Below the pieces are notes generated by a model. It did no database searches. It saw only the letters and a list, made by a program, of their open reading frames with translations, and was not told the DNA's origin. A stretch of 64,000 bases of DNA from Poriferisodalis sp965116245 (lineage in GTDB: Bacteria; Actinomycetota; Acidimicrobiia; Acidimicrobiales; Poriferisodalaceae): contig OZ220497.1 of NCBI GenBank assembly GCA_965116245.1, positions 2,232,001 to 2,296,000 on the forward strand. The letters are read 5' to 3'. Position 1 is the first letter of the stretch. Every line of letters begins with the position of its first letter. Positions 17,861 to 27,062 of this stretch are shown one piece after another. Position numbers and translations under genes: made by a program.

Positions 17861-18987
17861 GCAAGTTGGACACTGAAGCCACCCAGTCTGGACGCATCCA
17901 ATCAGGGCCATCAGTTCGGTACGCAGCACTACTGGCAGCGGTGTTCCTGTTAATGGTGATCGGAGTAGTTCTGGTGCTGTCGGCCACATCGGCGACCGGC
18001 AGCGAATCGGCCAGTCAACCGATGCGCTACTTCATCCGACACGCTTGGTCGGTAGGCGTCGCAATAGTCGTCTTGTTGGTCGCGCTCGGCGTCAACTATC
18101 GGCATTGGCGTCGCCTGGCGATTCCGCTCGCGACAGCAAGTGTGGTCTCGCTGCTGGTCGTGTTGGTAATCGGTAGGCGCAGCAGCGGCGCTCGGCGCTG
18201 GATTGACTTAGGGCAGTTCAGTATTCAGCCTTCAGAAGTAGCCAAACTGGCCCTCATAGTGGCATTGGCCGCCTTCTTGGATGCCCGCAGCGGCCAGATT
18301 GCCCGACCTGACCGAATCTTGCGGCCAGCAATGCTGATGCTCACCGCGGTATGCGCGCTGGTGTTGTTGCAGCCAGACATGGGAACCACGCTCATCTTGG
18401 CGGGCATCGGCGTGGGGATGTTGTTTGTGGCGGGTCTGCCGGGTCGTGACTTGGCCAAGATCGCCGCGATGGTAGTTGTAGCGGCACCCTTGCTGGCATA
18501 TGCCGCGCCGTATCGTCGTGCGCGTCTGGCAGGTTTTCTGGATCCGATAGCGGAAAGAACCGAGAGTGGTTACCAGACGTTCCAGAGTCTGGTGGGCCTG
18601 GCACAAGGAGGATTGCGCGGCACGGGCCTAGGAGCGGGTCAGGCCAAGTGGGGATGGGTACCTAACGCACCCACCGACTTCATTTTCGTCATCGTCGGTG
18701 AGGAAATGGGCCTTCTGGGCGCTCTAGGACTCTTGACGTTGTTGGGTGTCGTGACTATCGGCGGATTGCGAACGAGCCAACAGGCGCCAGACATGTTCGG
18801 AACACTGCTGGCTGCGGGCATATCCATCTGGTTCGTGCTTCAGACGCTGGTGAACATCGGTGGTGTGGTTGGATTGCTCCCGGTGACCGGCGTGACGCTC
18901 CCATTTCTGTCATTTGGTGGTTCGTCTTTGGTGGTGACCTCGGCGGCGGCTGGTTTGCTATTGAACGTGACACGGCGATCCGCCTAA
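17857..18987 (+). CDS. ftsW: peptidoglycan glycosyltransferase FtsW
   Basis: A 376-residue SEDS-family polymerase with about ten membrane helices. Family signatures present include RRWIDLGQFSIQPSE (about residues 110-124), FQSLVGLAQGG, FIFVIVGEEMGLLGA (about 270) and the C-terminal PFLSFGGSSLVV. It polymerises lipid II at the septum with FtsI. Position between murD and murG supports FtsW rather than RodA. Length is close to the minimal family size, without the extended C-terminal tail seen in mycobacteria. Confidence 0.95.
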   Translation: MSKLDTEATQSGRIQSGPSVRYAALLAAVFLLMVIGVVLVLSATSATGSESASQPMRYFIRHAWSVGVAIVVLLVALGVNYRHWRRLAIPLATASVVSLLVVLVIGRRSSGARRWIDLGQFSIQPSEVAKLALIVALAAFLDARSGQIARPDRILRPAMLMLTAVCALVLLQPDMGTTLILAGIGVGMLFVAGLPGRDLAKIAAMVVVAAPLLAYAAPYRRARLAGFLDPIAERTESGYQTFQSLVGLAQGGLRGTGLGAGQAKWGWVPNAPTDFIFVIVGEEMGLLGALGLLTLLGVVTIGGLRTSQQAPDMFGTLLAAGISIWFVLQTLVNIGGVVGLLPVTGVTLPFLSFGGSSLVVTSAAAGLLLNVTRRSA

Positions 18988-18990
18988 ATC

Positions 18991-20175
18991 GTGCCAGGAG
19001 TCGTGCCAGGAATCATGGCCATGCGTGACAAAACACCCGAAGTTCTGATCGCAGGCGGCGGAACAGCAGGGCACCTAATGCCCGGCTTAGCTGTTGCGTC
19101 AGCGCTGACCGACCGGGGCTGGCCGAACGAGCGGATTCGTTTTGTTGGCAGCGCCAGAGGAATGGATGCACAACTGGTTCCCGCTGCGGGCTTCGGGGTG
19201 GACTTGCTCAACGGCCGCGGCCTCACTGCGCGCCGGGTAAACTTGACCAACGCGCGTGCCGCTGCGAGTTTGGCATGGGCCACGGTTCGCGGAGTTGCGC
19301 TCGTGGGCAGACGACGTCCCGCTGCGGTGTTGTCCCTAGGCGGTTATGCAGCGTTGCCCGCAACCGTAGGTGCGGTGGTATGGCGTGTGCCGCTGGTGAT
19401 TAGCGAACAGAACGCAGTCGCATCCGCAACAAATCGGCTGCTGGGCCGCTTCGCTCGCGTAGCGGCGGTGCCAGTTCACGGTACGGGACTGCGTCGCGAG
19501 GTCGTGACCGGCAATCCGGTGCGTTCGGAGGTCGTCAAGGCTGCGGCTGAAGCTCAAGATGCTCGCGACCGGCTCGGCTGGCCGTCAGACGCGACTGCTG
19601 TGGTGGTTTTCGGAGGCTCGCTGGGTTCGCTACGCATCAACACTGCGGTCTGGGCGGCGCTGGGTTCTCTGCGGGACCGTGACGGACTGTTCATCTATCA
19701 CGTCGTAGGTAAACGAGACTGGGCCGAGCGACCAGCGCAACCCCCACCGCGGTCTGAGGACGCTCAAGTCCGCGACTGGTACCACGCTGTTCCATTCGAC
19801 GAGCACTTGCCGCTGGCGCTGGGTGCCGCAGATCTAGCGATTTGCCGTTCAGGTGCATCAACGGTGGCAGAACTGTCGGTGCTTGGCACGCCAGCGGTGC
19901 TGGTCCCAATGCCTATCGCAACCAATGACCATCAGCGCCGCAACGCGCAGGTACTGGCGGCGCTGGGGCGGGCCCGCATAGTGGCCGATGCCGACTTCAA
20001 CGCAGATCGGCTGCTAGCAGAGCTTGATGAGTGTACATCGCTGCGAAGTCGTGCTGCACCAAAATCCGCGCCGGAAGCGACGTTCGGTACTAGGAACGCA
20101 GCAGATCAAATAGCGCAGCTTGTTATTCAGCACAGCTCAATGGTGCCAAGATCGGTCGTGCGTAAGGACACGTGA
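18991..20175 (+). CDS. murG: lipid II synthase MurG
   Basis: A 394-residue GT28-family glycosyltransferase adding GlcNAc to lipid I at the inner face of the membrane. The N-terminal glycine loop IAGGGTAGHLMPGLA, the SLGGYAA segment, SEQNAVASATNRLLGR, the second GGSLGS loop and the CRSGASTVAELS donor-site motif are all visible. The start is uncertain: GTG 18991 is given, but ATG 19015, with AGGA just before it, or ATG 19021 would fit the usual family N terminus better. It overlaps murC by GTGA. Confidence 0.95.
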   Translation: MPGVVPGIMAMRDKTPEVLIAGGGTAGHLMPGLAVASALTDRGWPNERIRFVGSARGMDAQLVPAAGFGVDLLNGRGLTARRVNLTNARAAASLAWATVRGVALVGRRRPAAVLSLGGYAALPATVGAVVWRVPLVISEQNAVASATNRLLGRFARVAAVPVHGTGLRREVVTGNPVRSEVVKAAAEAQDARDRLGWPSDATAVVVFGGSLGSLRINTAVWAALGSLRDRDGLFIYHVVGKRDWAERPAQPPPRSEDAQVRDWYHAVPFDEHLPLALGAADLAICRSGASTVAELSVLGTPAVLVPMPIATNDHQRRNAQVLAALGRARIVADADFNADRLLAELDECTSLRSRAAPKSAPEATFGTRNAADQIAQLVIQHSSMVPRSVVRKDT

Positions 20176-21587
20176 AACCACTACCGATGAACACGCCAGA
20201 CCCTTCGCCGACTGTTTTGCCAACTCCACTTGGTGAACCACGCAGCATTCACTTGGTAGGAGCGGCAGGCGCTGGCATGAACGCCATCGGATTGGTGCTG
20301 GCACAGATGGGTCACAACGTCAGCGGTAGCGACTTGCGAGCTGGCCCCGGCCTAACACGGCTAGCGGCTCACGGTGCTCGAGTTTCAGTAGGTCATGAAG
20401 CTGCGAACATTGGTGCTGCTGAGATAGTGGCCCATTCGAGCGCGGTACCTGCGACCAACGTGGAGCTCGTGACGGCTCGGCGCCGAGGCATCCCGGTGCT
20501 CAGTCGAGCTGCGCTTCTTTCGGAAATCTGCGAACGCAAGAAGACACTGGCCGTGGGCGGCACCCACGGCAAAACGACCACATCCGCAATGTTGGCGCTC
20601 TGCTTGGTAGCGGCTGGAGCACATCCGTCGTTTCTGGTAGGCGGTGAAGTCAACGACATAGGTTCTGGAGCTGTGTGGGACTCAACAGGGGAGTGGTTCG
20701 TCGTAGAAGCCGACGAGTCGGACGGCACATTCCTGGCGCTCGGAGCCGATGCAGTGTTGGTGACGAGCATTGAACCTGACCATCTGGACCACTACGGCAG
20801 CTTCGAAGACTTGGTTGCCGCCTTTGAGGTGTTTGTGGACAGTGCTGCGGGACCGCGCGTCGTGTGTGCAGATGACCCCGCAGCAACTGCTCTGGCCAGC
20901 AAAATCGGGCGCGCGGTGACCTATGGAAGCTCCAACGACGCTGATTATCGGATCGCTGATGCGTACAGCTCCCGCACCGGTGCCGGGTTTGAGCTGATGC
21001 GCGATGGCGTGTCTATTGGCCACTGTGCGCTGCCGCTGCCCGGACTGCACAACGTCGCCAACGCCGCGGGTGCTCTTGCTGCCGCCCTTGAACTCGGCAC
21101 TGCTGCAACCCCCATGATTGAGGCTCTTGGCCGATTTGCGGGAGTGGCAAGGCGATTTGAACGGCGCGGCGAACGCAACGGGGTGGCCTTTGTTGACGAC
21201 TATGCGCATCTACCTACCGAAGTGGCAGCCGCAATCGCGGCTGCTCGCAGTGGTAACTGGAAACGAATTGTTGCGGTGTTCCAGCCGCACCGCTACTCAC
21301 GGACTGCGTCGCTGTGGCAGGACTTCGCAGACTCCTTTGTAGGGGCCGACCAGGTGGTGCTTACTGACATCTACGCTGCTGGCGAAATACCCCAGCCCGG
21401 TGTATCCGCTGAGCTAGTGCTGGGCGCCATTTTGGACTCCCATCCGAAAGCGTCTGTGGCCTATTTCCCGGAACGGGCCGATTTGCGCTCCTACCTGAGT
21501 TCCAGTTTGAGGCCCGGCGACTTGTGTCTCACGCTGGGCGCAGGCGACCTGACGACGCTCGCAGATGAGCTGATGCGTGTCGATTGA
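20172..21587 (+). CDS. murC: UDP-MurNAc:L-alanine ligase MurC
   Basis: A 471-residue Mur ligase that adds the first alanine. The N terminus has HLVGAAGAGMNAIG, the ATP loop is GGTHGKTTTSAM (about residues 129-140), with SIEPDHLDHYGS near 200, and the C-terminal domain has VDDYAHLPTEV and FQPHRYSRT (about 340-375). The GTG start overlaps the murG stop. Its end overlaps the start assigned to murB by 11 bp. Confidence 0.96.
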   Translation: MKPLPMNTPDPSPTVLPTPLGEPRSIHLVGAAGAGMNAIGLVLAQMGHNVSGSDLRAGPGLTRLAAHGARVSVGHEAANIGAAEIVAHSSAVPATNVELVTARRRGIPVLSRAALLSEICERKKTLAVGGTHGKTTTSAMLALCLVAAGAHPSFLVGGEVNDIGSGAVWDSTGEWFVVEADESDGTFLALGADAVLVTSIEPDHLDHYGSFEDLVAAFEVFVDSAAGPRVVCADDPAATALASKIGRAVTYGSSNDADYRIADAYSSRTGAGFELMRDGVSIGHCALPLPGLHNVANAAGALAAALELGTAATPMIEALGRFAGVARRFERRGERNGVAFVDDYAHLPTEVAAAIAAARSGNWKRIVAVFQPHRYSRTASLWQDFADSFVGADQVVLTDIYAAGEIPQPGVSAELVLGAILDSHPKASVAYFPERADLRSYLSSSLRPGDLCLTLGAGDLTTLADELMRVD

Positions 21588-22590
21588 ACGGTGGTCGGAC
21601 CCGGAAGCCGTGCTGAGTGCTGTGGCTGTGCTGGGCCACAGGGCACGCCTCAACGCGCCATTGGGCGCGCTAACTACGTCACGTGTTGGTGGACCAGCAG
21701 CGGTGGCGTATACCGCCAACAGTTCTTCAGATATGCAGCGAGTTCGCGAGGCCGCCTCTGTTTCGGGGCTAGCGACGCTCGTCGTGGGTCGTGGATCGAA
21801 TCTGCTGGTGGCGGATCGAGGATTTGAGGGCATAGCGCTGTTCTTGGGTGAGGCGTACAGCCAGATTGAGATAGACGAATCTCAAGCAACAGTCAAAGCG
21901 GGTGCAGCGGCGGCGCTGCCGGTGCTGGCACGCCAGTGCGCCGCGGCCGGAATCGGTGGCCTTGAATGGGCAGTGGGTGTGCCGGGCTCGGTCGGCGGAG
22001 CTGTGCGCATGAACGCAGGGGGACACGGCAGCGACATAGCGTCTTGCTTGATTGACGCAGATGTACTGGACTTAGCGGCCAAACCAATCAGCGAAGCGAC
22101 TGAGCCAGTTAGCGAAGCGGCTAAACCAATCAATGCAGTCGCGGCCAGCAAAGCAAAATCAGCCGATGCTAAGGCTCTGGCCTTGGGCTATCGAAGCAGC
22201 GGCTTGCAACCCCACCAAGTCGTAGTTGGCGCACGACTGTTCGGGCAGCGGACATCGCCGTCAACGACGATGGACCGGATCGCGGACATCGTCCGCTGGC
22301 GCAGGGAACATCAGCCCGGAGGCCAAAACTGCGGTTCGGTATTCGTGAACCCGCCGGCCCAGTCCGCTGGCGCATGCATTGACCGAGCGGGCCTTCGCGG
22401 CCTACGAATCGGCACCGCGGAGGTATCGCGACTACACGGCAACTTCATCGTCTCCGATCCTGACGGAGCTGCGGCTGACGTTGCAACGCTGATAGCCGAA
22501 ATCCGGCGCATCATCGGCGAGGAGTCCGGAATCTTGCTGCAACCCGAGGTCCGCATGGTGGGCTTTGAGGTAGCACCAGCGTCGTCTTGA
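21577..22590 (+). CDS. murB: UDP-N-acetylenolpyruvylglucosamine reductase MurB
   Basis: A 337-residue FAD enzyme that completes UDP-MurNAc. The FAD-binding segment includes VVGRGSNLLVAD and GVPGSVGGAVRMNAG; the substrate loop LGYRSSGLQP and the catalytic Ser in NCGSVFVNP are present, as is the C-terminal LQPEVRMVG Glu. Between two core strands (about residues 166-195) sits an extra Ala/Lys/Glu-rich insertion made of three 7-residue repeats (AKPISEA, TEPVSEA, AKPINAV) that is not part of the normal fold. It starts at GTG 21577 and lies 4 bp before ftsQ. Confidence 0.95.
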   Translation: MSIERWSDPEAVLSAVAVLGHRARLNAPLGALTTSRVGGPAAVAYTANSSSDMQRVREAASVSGLATLVVGRGSNLLVADRGFEGIALFLGEAYSQIEIDESQATVKAGAAAALPVLARQCAAAGIGGLEWAVGVPGSVGGAVRMNAGGHGSDIASCLIDADVLDLAAKPISEATEPVSEAAKPINAVAASKAKSADAKALALGYRSSGLQPHQVVVGARLFGQRTSPSTTMDRIADIVRWRREHQPGGQNCGSVFVNPPAQSAGACIDRAGLRGLRIGTAEVSRLHGNFIVSDPDGAAADVATLIAEIRRIIGEESGILLQPEVRMVGFEVAPASS

Positions 22591-22594
22591 AGCG

Positions 22595-23431
22595 ATGGCC
22601 GAGGCGGTTGCAGCATCCACCAATGCACCCACCAGGCGGCGTAGGTGGATTGCGTACGTGCTCGCCGCGCTCGCGTTGGTACTAGCGGTACTTTTGTTTG
22701 AATCCAACGTCCTAAGGGTGGACCACATTCACTTTGTCGGATTGCATCGCGTCAGCTACGACGAGGCATATCAGGCTGCCGGTATTAGCCCTGGGGACCG
22801 CATGATCACGCTTGGAACCGGCCAAGCTGAGCGTGCGTTGGAGGCCGTACCTCGGATTGGCGAAGCGCATGTGAGACGGCGATGGCCAGCGACTGTGGAG
22901 GTAGAGGTTGTTGAACGTTCGGGCGTAGCTATCGCATTGGAGGATCCCGGTAGCTGGGTGCTAGTGGACATGGAGGGTCGGATCCTCACATTGCCATTGA
23001 CAGTTCTGCCGGAGCTTCCCCGTCTGTCCGGAGTTTCGGCGGCACCCCAACCTGGTGCATACCTAGCCAGTGATGCAGATGCGCTACTCACCGCGCTGAG
23101 CGCCGCGCATGGTCAGCCCGAGTTCGCAGTCGTAGCGTTGTGGCGGGACAGCCGCGGCGACATTGGTGCCCGCGTGCGACAGTTGTCGAACGGCTTGGTG
23201 CTGGAGGTAGCCCTGGGGGACGACACGGCGATCACAGCCAAGATCGCTGCGATCGCAGCAATCATCGCGGAAGTTCCCGCGACTGTTGTCCCAGCGACCG
23301 ATATCGCAGCGTCTGATGACGCGGCATCGGATGGGTCCCCCCCAGACAGCTCCCCCTCAGATGGGCCCGTGTCTGGAGTGATTTTGGATGTATCGGTACC
23401 GCATCTACCGGTGTTGCGAAGGGGCAGTTAG
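22595..23431 (+). CDS. ftsQ: cell division protein FtsQ
   Basis: A 278-residue bitopic protein. A basic cytoplasmic start with RRRRW leads into one membrane helix (about residues 18-37), then a POTRA domain (about 41-112, ending VEVEVVERSG) and the FtsQ/DivIB beta domain. Family conservation is low outside POTRA, but location between murB and ftsZ is diagnostic. The C-terminal 60 residues include a Ser-, Asp- and Pro-rich linker inserted before the final strand. Confidence 0.92.
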   Translation: MAEAVAASTNAPTRRRRWIAYVLAALALVLAVLLFESNVLRVDHIHFVGLHRVSYDEAYQAAGISPGDRMITLGTGQAERALEAVPRIGEAHVRRRWPATVEVEVVERSGVAIALEDPGSWVLVDMEGRILTLPLTVLPELPRLSGVSAAPQPGAYLASDADALLTALSAAHGQPEFAVVALWRDSRGDIGARVRQLSNGLVLEVALGDDTAITAKIAAIAAIIAEVPATVVPATDIAASDDAASDGSPPDSSPSDGPVSGVILDVSVPHLPVLRRGS

Positions 23432-23598
23432 TCTTGGCAGTGTTAAGAGCTGTTTTGAGATACCGCATATCCTTGCCCATCAGCCGAGCCATTGGTATCG
23501 TGCCCGACTGGTTTGTTTTACCTAAACTAGGTCTGCCGCTAGTGCCAGTGCATTAGAGCCTGTGCAACTACGGTCGACCTGCGAACGCAAGGAGCCTT

Positions 23599-24675
23599 GT
23601 GGCCTCACCACAGAACTACGTGGCAGTCATCAAGGTGGTGGGTGTGGGCGGCGGGGGCTCCAACGCTGTCAACCGGATGATTGATGTTGGGCTAGGCGGC
23701 GTTGAGTTCATCGCCGTGAACACCGATGCTCAAGCCCTGCTGCTCAGCGACGCTGACGTCAAGTTGGATATCGGTCGTCAACTTACTCGCGGACTGGGCG
23801 CTGGCAGCGATCCGGAGGTCGGCACCCGCGCCGCCGAAGAGCATCGCGATGAGATTTCCGAAGCTCTACAGGGCGCGGACATGGTGTTTATTACTGCTGG
23901 AGAGGGCGGAGGCACCGGTACTGGCGCCGCTCCGGTGGTGGCAGAGATCTCTAAGGAAGTAGGAGCGCTGACGATAGGTGTGGTCACGCGCCCGTTTGCC
24001 TTTGAGGGCAAGCGCAGACAGATCCAAGCAGAACAAGGCATCGAGCGCCTCAAGGAGCGCGTTGACACCCTCATCGTGATCCCAAATGACCGGTTGCTGA
24101 CGGTCGCCAACGAGCACACGACAATCATTGATGCTTTCAGGATGGCCGATGATGTGCTGCGTGAAGGCGTGTCAGGCATCTCAGGTCTCATCACCACACC
24201 AGGGCTCATCAATACGGACTTTGCCGATGTGAAGGCGATCATGTCCAATGCGGGTACAGCCCTTATGGGCATTGGCCGTGCTCATGGCGAGAATCGCTCC
24301 AAGAACGCTTCGCGGCAAGCTGTCTCCTCATCGCTACTTGAGGAGTCCATTGATGGCGCTCGTGGAATCTTGTTGAACATTGCAGCAGGTCCAGACCTAG
24401 GTCTGTTTGAGATCAATGAAGCGGCTGAGGTAATACGCGAAGTGGCGCACGCGGAGGCCAACATCATTTTCGGCACCGTGATTGACGACTCGCTCGGCGA
24501 GGAGATCCGGGTGACAGTAATCGCAGCGGGCTTTGACCGTTACGGTCCTGGCCGCTTTGAAGGTGCAGTGCCGGGCGAATATGGCGCTGGAGGTGACACT
24601 GGTGCCGTAACTGACCCGTTCGCTGATGAAGACGAAGATGACGAGTCGTTTGATGTACCCAGCTTCTTGCGGTGA
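23599..24675 (+). CDS. ftsZ: cell division GTPase FtsZ
   Basis: A 358-residue tubulin-like GTPase forming the Z ring. The nucleotide loop GVGGGGSNAVNRM, the tubulin signature GGGTGTGAAP (about residues 103-112) and the synergy loop region NTDFADVKAIM are intact. The acidic linker ends in the C-terminal peptide DVPSFLR, the docking site for SepF in bacteria lacking FtsA. The start is GTG 23599, preceded by AAGGAG. The 167-bp gap after ftsQ suggests its own promoter, but I see no clear -35/-10 pair. Confidence 0.98.
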   Translation: MASPQNYVAVIKVVGVGGGGSNAVNRMIDVGLGGVEFIAVNTDAQALLLSDADVKLDIGRQLTRGLGAGSDPEVGTRAAEEHRDEISEALQGADMVFITAGEGGGTGTGAAPVVAEISKEVGALTIGVVTRPFAFEGKRRQIQAEQGIERLKERVDTLIVIPNDRLLTVANEHTTIIDAFRMADDVLREGVSGISGLITTPGLINTDFADVKAIMSNAGTALMGIGRAHGENRSKNASRQAVSSSLLEESIDGARGILLNIAAGPDLGLFEINEAAEVIREVAHAEANIIFGTVIDDSLGEEIRVTVIAAGFDRYGPGRFEGAVPGEYGAGGDTGAVTDPFADEDEDDESFDVPSFLR

Positions 24676-24718
24676 AGCTTGAGCCAGCTCGCCTAGGCCG
24701 AAGCGGCGGGACTAGTCC

Positions 24719-25477
24719 ATGCTTGTACTGCGCAGACGGTGCGGAGATACCACAGCGACCATCGCGGTTACTGAAAGGTCTGACGGCGACTGTGCCCCAA
24801 TAGCCCTAGCCCCGAACGCCGCCAATCCGGTTTCGGCTGGCTCCGCTGCGGTTGCCCAGACTCATGGCGTGCCAGTTGAGGGAGGCAGCGTGGTTGCTGT
24901 GACCGTTCTGCGCCAAGTGCATGGCGCTCGCGTGGTAGCAGTGGACCAACCGGGAGACCATCACGGTGACAGCGCTGACGCAGCGTGGACATCAACGCGC
25001 GGAGCGATGCTGGCAGTTAGAACAGCGGATTGCGTGCCGATAGCACTGTATGGAAGCGATGCGAACGGTCGCGGTGCTTTAGCGGCGGTTCACGCCGGTT
25101 GGCGAGGTTTGCTAACTGGGATCGTGCGGGCAACGCTCGTGGAGCTTAAACGTCACGGAATCCGCAACATTCGCGCTGTTATCGGTCCTCACATTTGCCC
25201 ACTGCACTACGAATTCGGAATAGATCAGCTTGATGCAGCCAGGCAGGCATTCGGTCCTTCGGTGGTGGGCACTACTCAGTGGGGAACCCCAGCGCTTGAC
25301 TTGGGCGAAGCAGCGCGGTCGACGCTGCGACGCAACGGCGCTGTTGTGGATAGCGACCTAGAGCGCTGCACTGCTTCTGACCGTCGCTATTTTTCGCACA
25401 GGACGCGCCAGGAACAAGGACGGACGGCGATGTTGGTCTGCTTGGAGGGTGCAACGAACCGCGCGGTCGGCGGATGA
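24719..25477 (+). CDS. pgeF: purine nucleoside phosphorylase-like multicopper-domain protein (YfiH/PgeF)
   Basis: A 252-residue protein of the Cu/Zn polyphenol oxidase (YfiH) family. The metal ligands are seen as His in LRQVHGARV, Cys in VRTADCVPI and His in VHAGWRGL. Members act on purine nucleosides or on misincorporated muropeptides; which applies here cannot be told. It follows ftsZ by 43 bp and overlaps yggS as ATGA, the common actinobacterial order. Confidence 0.9.
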   Translation: MLVLRRRCGDTTATIAVTERSDGDCAPIALAPNAANPVSAGSAAVAQTHGVPVEGGSVVAVTVLRQVHGARVVAVDQPGDHHGDSADAAWTSTRGAMLAVRTADCVPIALYGSDANGRGALAAVHAGWRGLLTGIVRATLVELKRHGIRNIRAVIGPHICPLHYEFGIDQLDAARQAFGPSVVGTTQWGTPALDLGEAARSTLRRNGAVVDSDLERCTASDRRYFSHRTRQEQGRTAMLVCLEGATNRAVGG

Positions 25478-26139
25478 TAAGCGCCGAGGACGTAGTCGAT
25501 CGCGTCGAGCTGGTCAGACAACGGATAGCGGCTGCCGGTGGTGATGTCGCTAATACGGCCATTGTGGCCGTAACTAAGGGATTCGATAGTTCTGCCATCG
25601 AAGCGGCCGCCGACGCCGGATTAGAGATGATCGGCGAGAACTACGCCCAGGAGTTGCGACTGAAGTGGAGCGAAACCGCCAGCACCAGCAAGGATGCGCT
25701 AGCCGTCCACTTCATAGGACGATTGCAATCCAACAAGATCAAGCAACTAGCTGGAGTGGTTGACGTCTGGCAAAGCGTGGATCGGCCACGGCTAGTCTCT
25801 GCGATTGCGCGTCATGATCCGGGTGCTGTCATCTTCGTGCAGCTCAATGTGAGTGGCAATACGGCGCAGGGCGGCTGCCCAGCGCGGGAGGCCTCAACCT
25901 TGGTGGATGCCGCGCGCTTCGAAGGGCTCAGTGTGGCGGGTTGCATGGCGATTGGCCCGCAGGGTTCGGCATCGCACATTCAACGTGCATTCGAAGAGGC
26001 GGACCGATTCGCTGATCGCCACGATCTCAAGCACCGCTGTATGGGTATGAGCGCCGATTTGGAAGCGGCCGTAAAAGCTGGCTCAACGATGGTACGAGTA
26101 GGGACGGCCCTATTCGGCGCTCGACCTCGCAGAACCTAA
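25474..26139 (+). CDS. yggS: PLP homeostasis protein YggS
   Basis: A 221-residue TIM-barrel protein binding pyridoxal phosphate through the Lys in AIVAVTKGF (about residue 35). Other family marks are GENYAQEL, HFIGRLQSNKIK, and the phosphate-binding GMSADLEAAV near 190. It has no amino-acid racemase activity in this family but buffers free PLP. It starts at ATG 25474, overlapping pgeF. Confidence 0.95.
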   Translation: MISAEDVVDRVELVRQRIAAAGGDVANTAIVAVTKGFDSSAIEAAADAGLEMIGENYAQELRLKWSETASTSKDALAVHFIGRLQSNKIKQLAGVVDVWQSVDRPRLVSAIARHDPGAVIFVQLNVSGNTAQGGCPAREASTLVDAARFEGLSVAGCMAIGPQGSASHIQRAFEEADRFADRHDLKHRCMGMSADLEAAVKAGSTMVRVGTALFGARPRRT

Positions 26140-26233
26140 AGACGCGCGAAGGTCCCTAAGTGAACAGGACAATTCGGTACGCTGTGAGGTTGAGGCGGTT
26201 TGTTGATCAAGACTGTCGTTATTGAGGTTCTGC

Positions 26234-26731
26234 ATGGCATCGTTCATGAAACAGGCAATTAGCTACCTAGGTTTGGGCCCTGATGAGGGGTACACAGCGC
26301 CTGTTGAGCAACCAACGCGAGGCGAGGTGTCCGCTAGTGAGGGGTACGGCGATCAGTCTGGCCAAAGCGGGGTCACGGTGGTTGAGAGGCCGACTGCAGC
26401 GGTGTCGCATGTCACCGAATCTGCGCCGACGTCGGCAGTGCGCCGTGTGGAGGTATCCACAGCCCAGCCATTCGTGTTAATGCCGCGCATGTTTGACGAT
26501 GCGCAGCAAATAGGTGACCGATTCAAGCGCGATCAGCCGATTATCTTGAACCTGCAGGGGCTAGACCGCGATACGGCTCGCAGACTGCTCGATTTCGCTA
26601 GTGGGCTGTGCTACGCCCGCGATGGGGAGATGCGCAAGGTCGCCAACGCCGTCTACATGTTGGTGCCCGCCAACGTCGTAGTGAGCGACGACAAACATCG
26701 TTCGTTTCCTGTATCGAACGCTGGTCACTGA
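26234..26731 (+). CDS. sepF: cell division protein SepF
   Basis: A 165-residue protein from ATG 26234 (a TTG-started longer frame at 26222 is less likely). The N-terminal amphipathic helix (MASFMKQAISYLGLG) is the membrane anchor; a variable linker leads to the SepF core (about residues 78-155), with PRMFDDAQQIGDRFKRDQPIILN and the RRLLDFASGLCYA helix. SepF tethers FtsZ to the membrane, which fits the lack of ftsA. The stand-alone 90-bp gap upstream may hold a promoter. Confidence 0.94.
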   Translation: MASFMKQAISYLGLGPDEGYTAPVEQPTRGEVSASEGYGDQSGQSGVTVVERPTAAVSHVTESAPTSAVRRVEVSTAQPFVLMPRMFDDAQQIGDRFKRDQPIILNLQGLDRDTARRLLDFASGLCYARDGEMRKVANAVYMLVPANVVVSDDKHRSFPVSNAGH

Positions 26732-26762
26732 GGCGCTCCAGCGCGAATCGCCAAGGAGCGTA

Positions 26763-27026
26763 ATGAAGAGCTTGCTATGCACGCTGACGTCGCTGTATGT
26801 CTTTGCGATCCTCGCTCGGGTGCTGTTTAGCTGGATACCACTCGCTCCGGAGAGTCCGGTCGTTGTGGTGCGGACTTGGCTGGTGCGCATTACCGAGCCG
26901 GTCATGGGACCACTGCGTCGAGCCTTGCCTGCTGTGCGGCTAGGCAGCGTTTATCTAGATCTGTCGCCGATTGTGCTGATTATTGGATTGCAGGTCGTGG
27001 TGTCTGGCATGCTTCTGCGCTGCTGA
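26763..27026 (+). CDS. YggT family membrane protein
   Basis: An 87-residue protein with two hydrophobic helices (about residues 3-25 and 62-84) and the conserved RVLFSWIP and TEPVMGPLRRALP segments of the YggT family. AAGGAG stands 5 nt before the ATG. YggT genes regularly follow sepF in Gram-positive division clusters; the function is unsettled. Confidence 0.9.
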   Translation: MKSLLCTLTSLYVFAILARVLFSWIPLAPESPVVVVRTWLVRITEPVMGPLRRALPAVRLGSVYLDLSPIVLIIGLQVVVSGMLLRC

Positions 27027-27062
27027 AACACTGGTACCTGAAACGCTGGTAAATTGCGCGAC

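Noticed and set aside
23432..23598. A promoter pair upstream of ftsZ
   Set aside because: TAAACT at 23523 could be a -10 box but no -35 box lies at a suitable distance.
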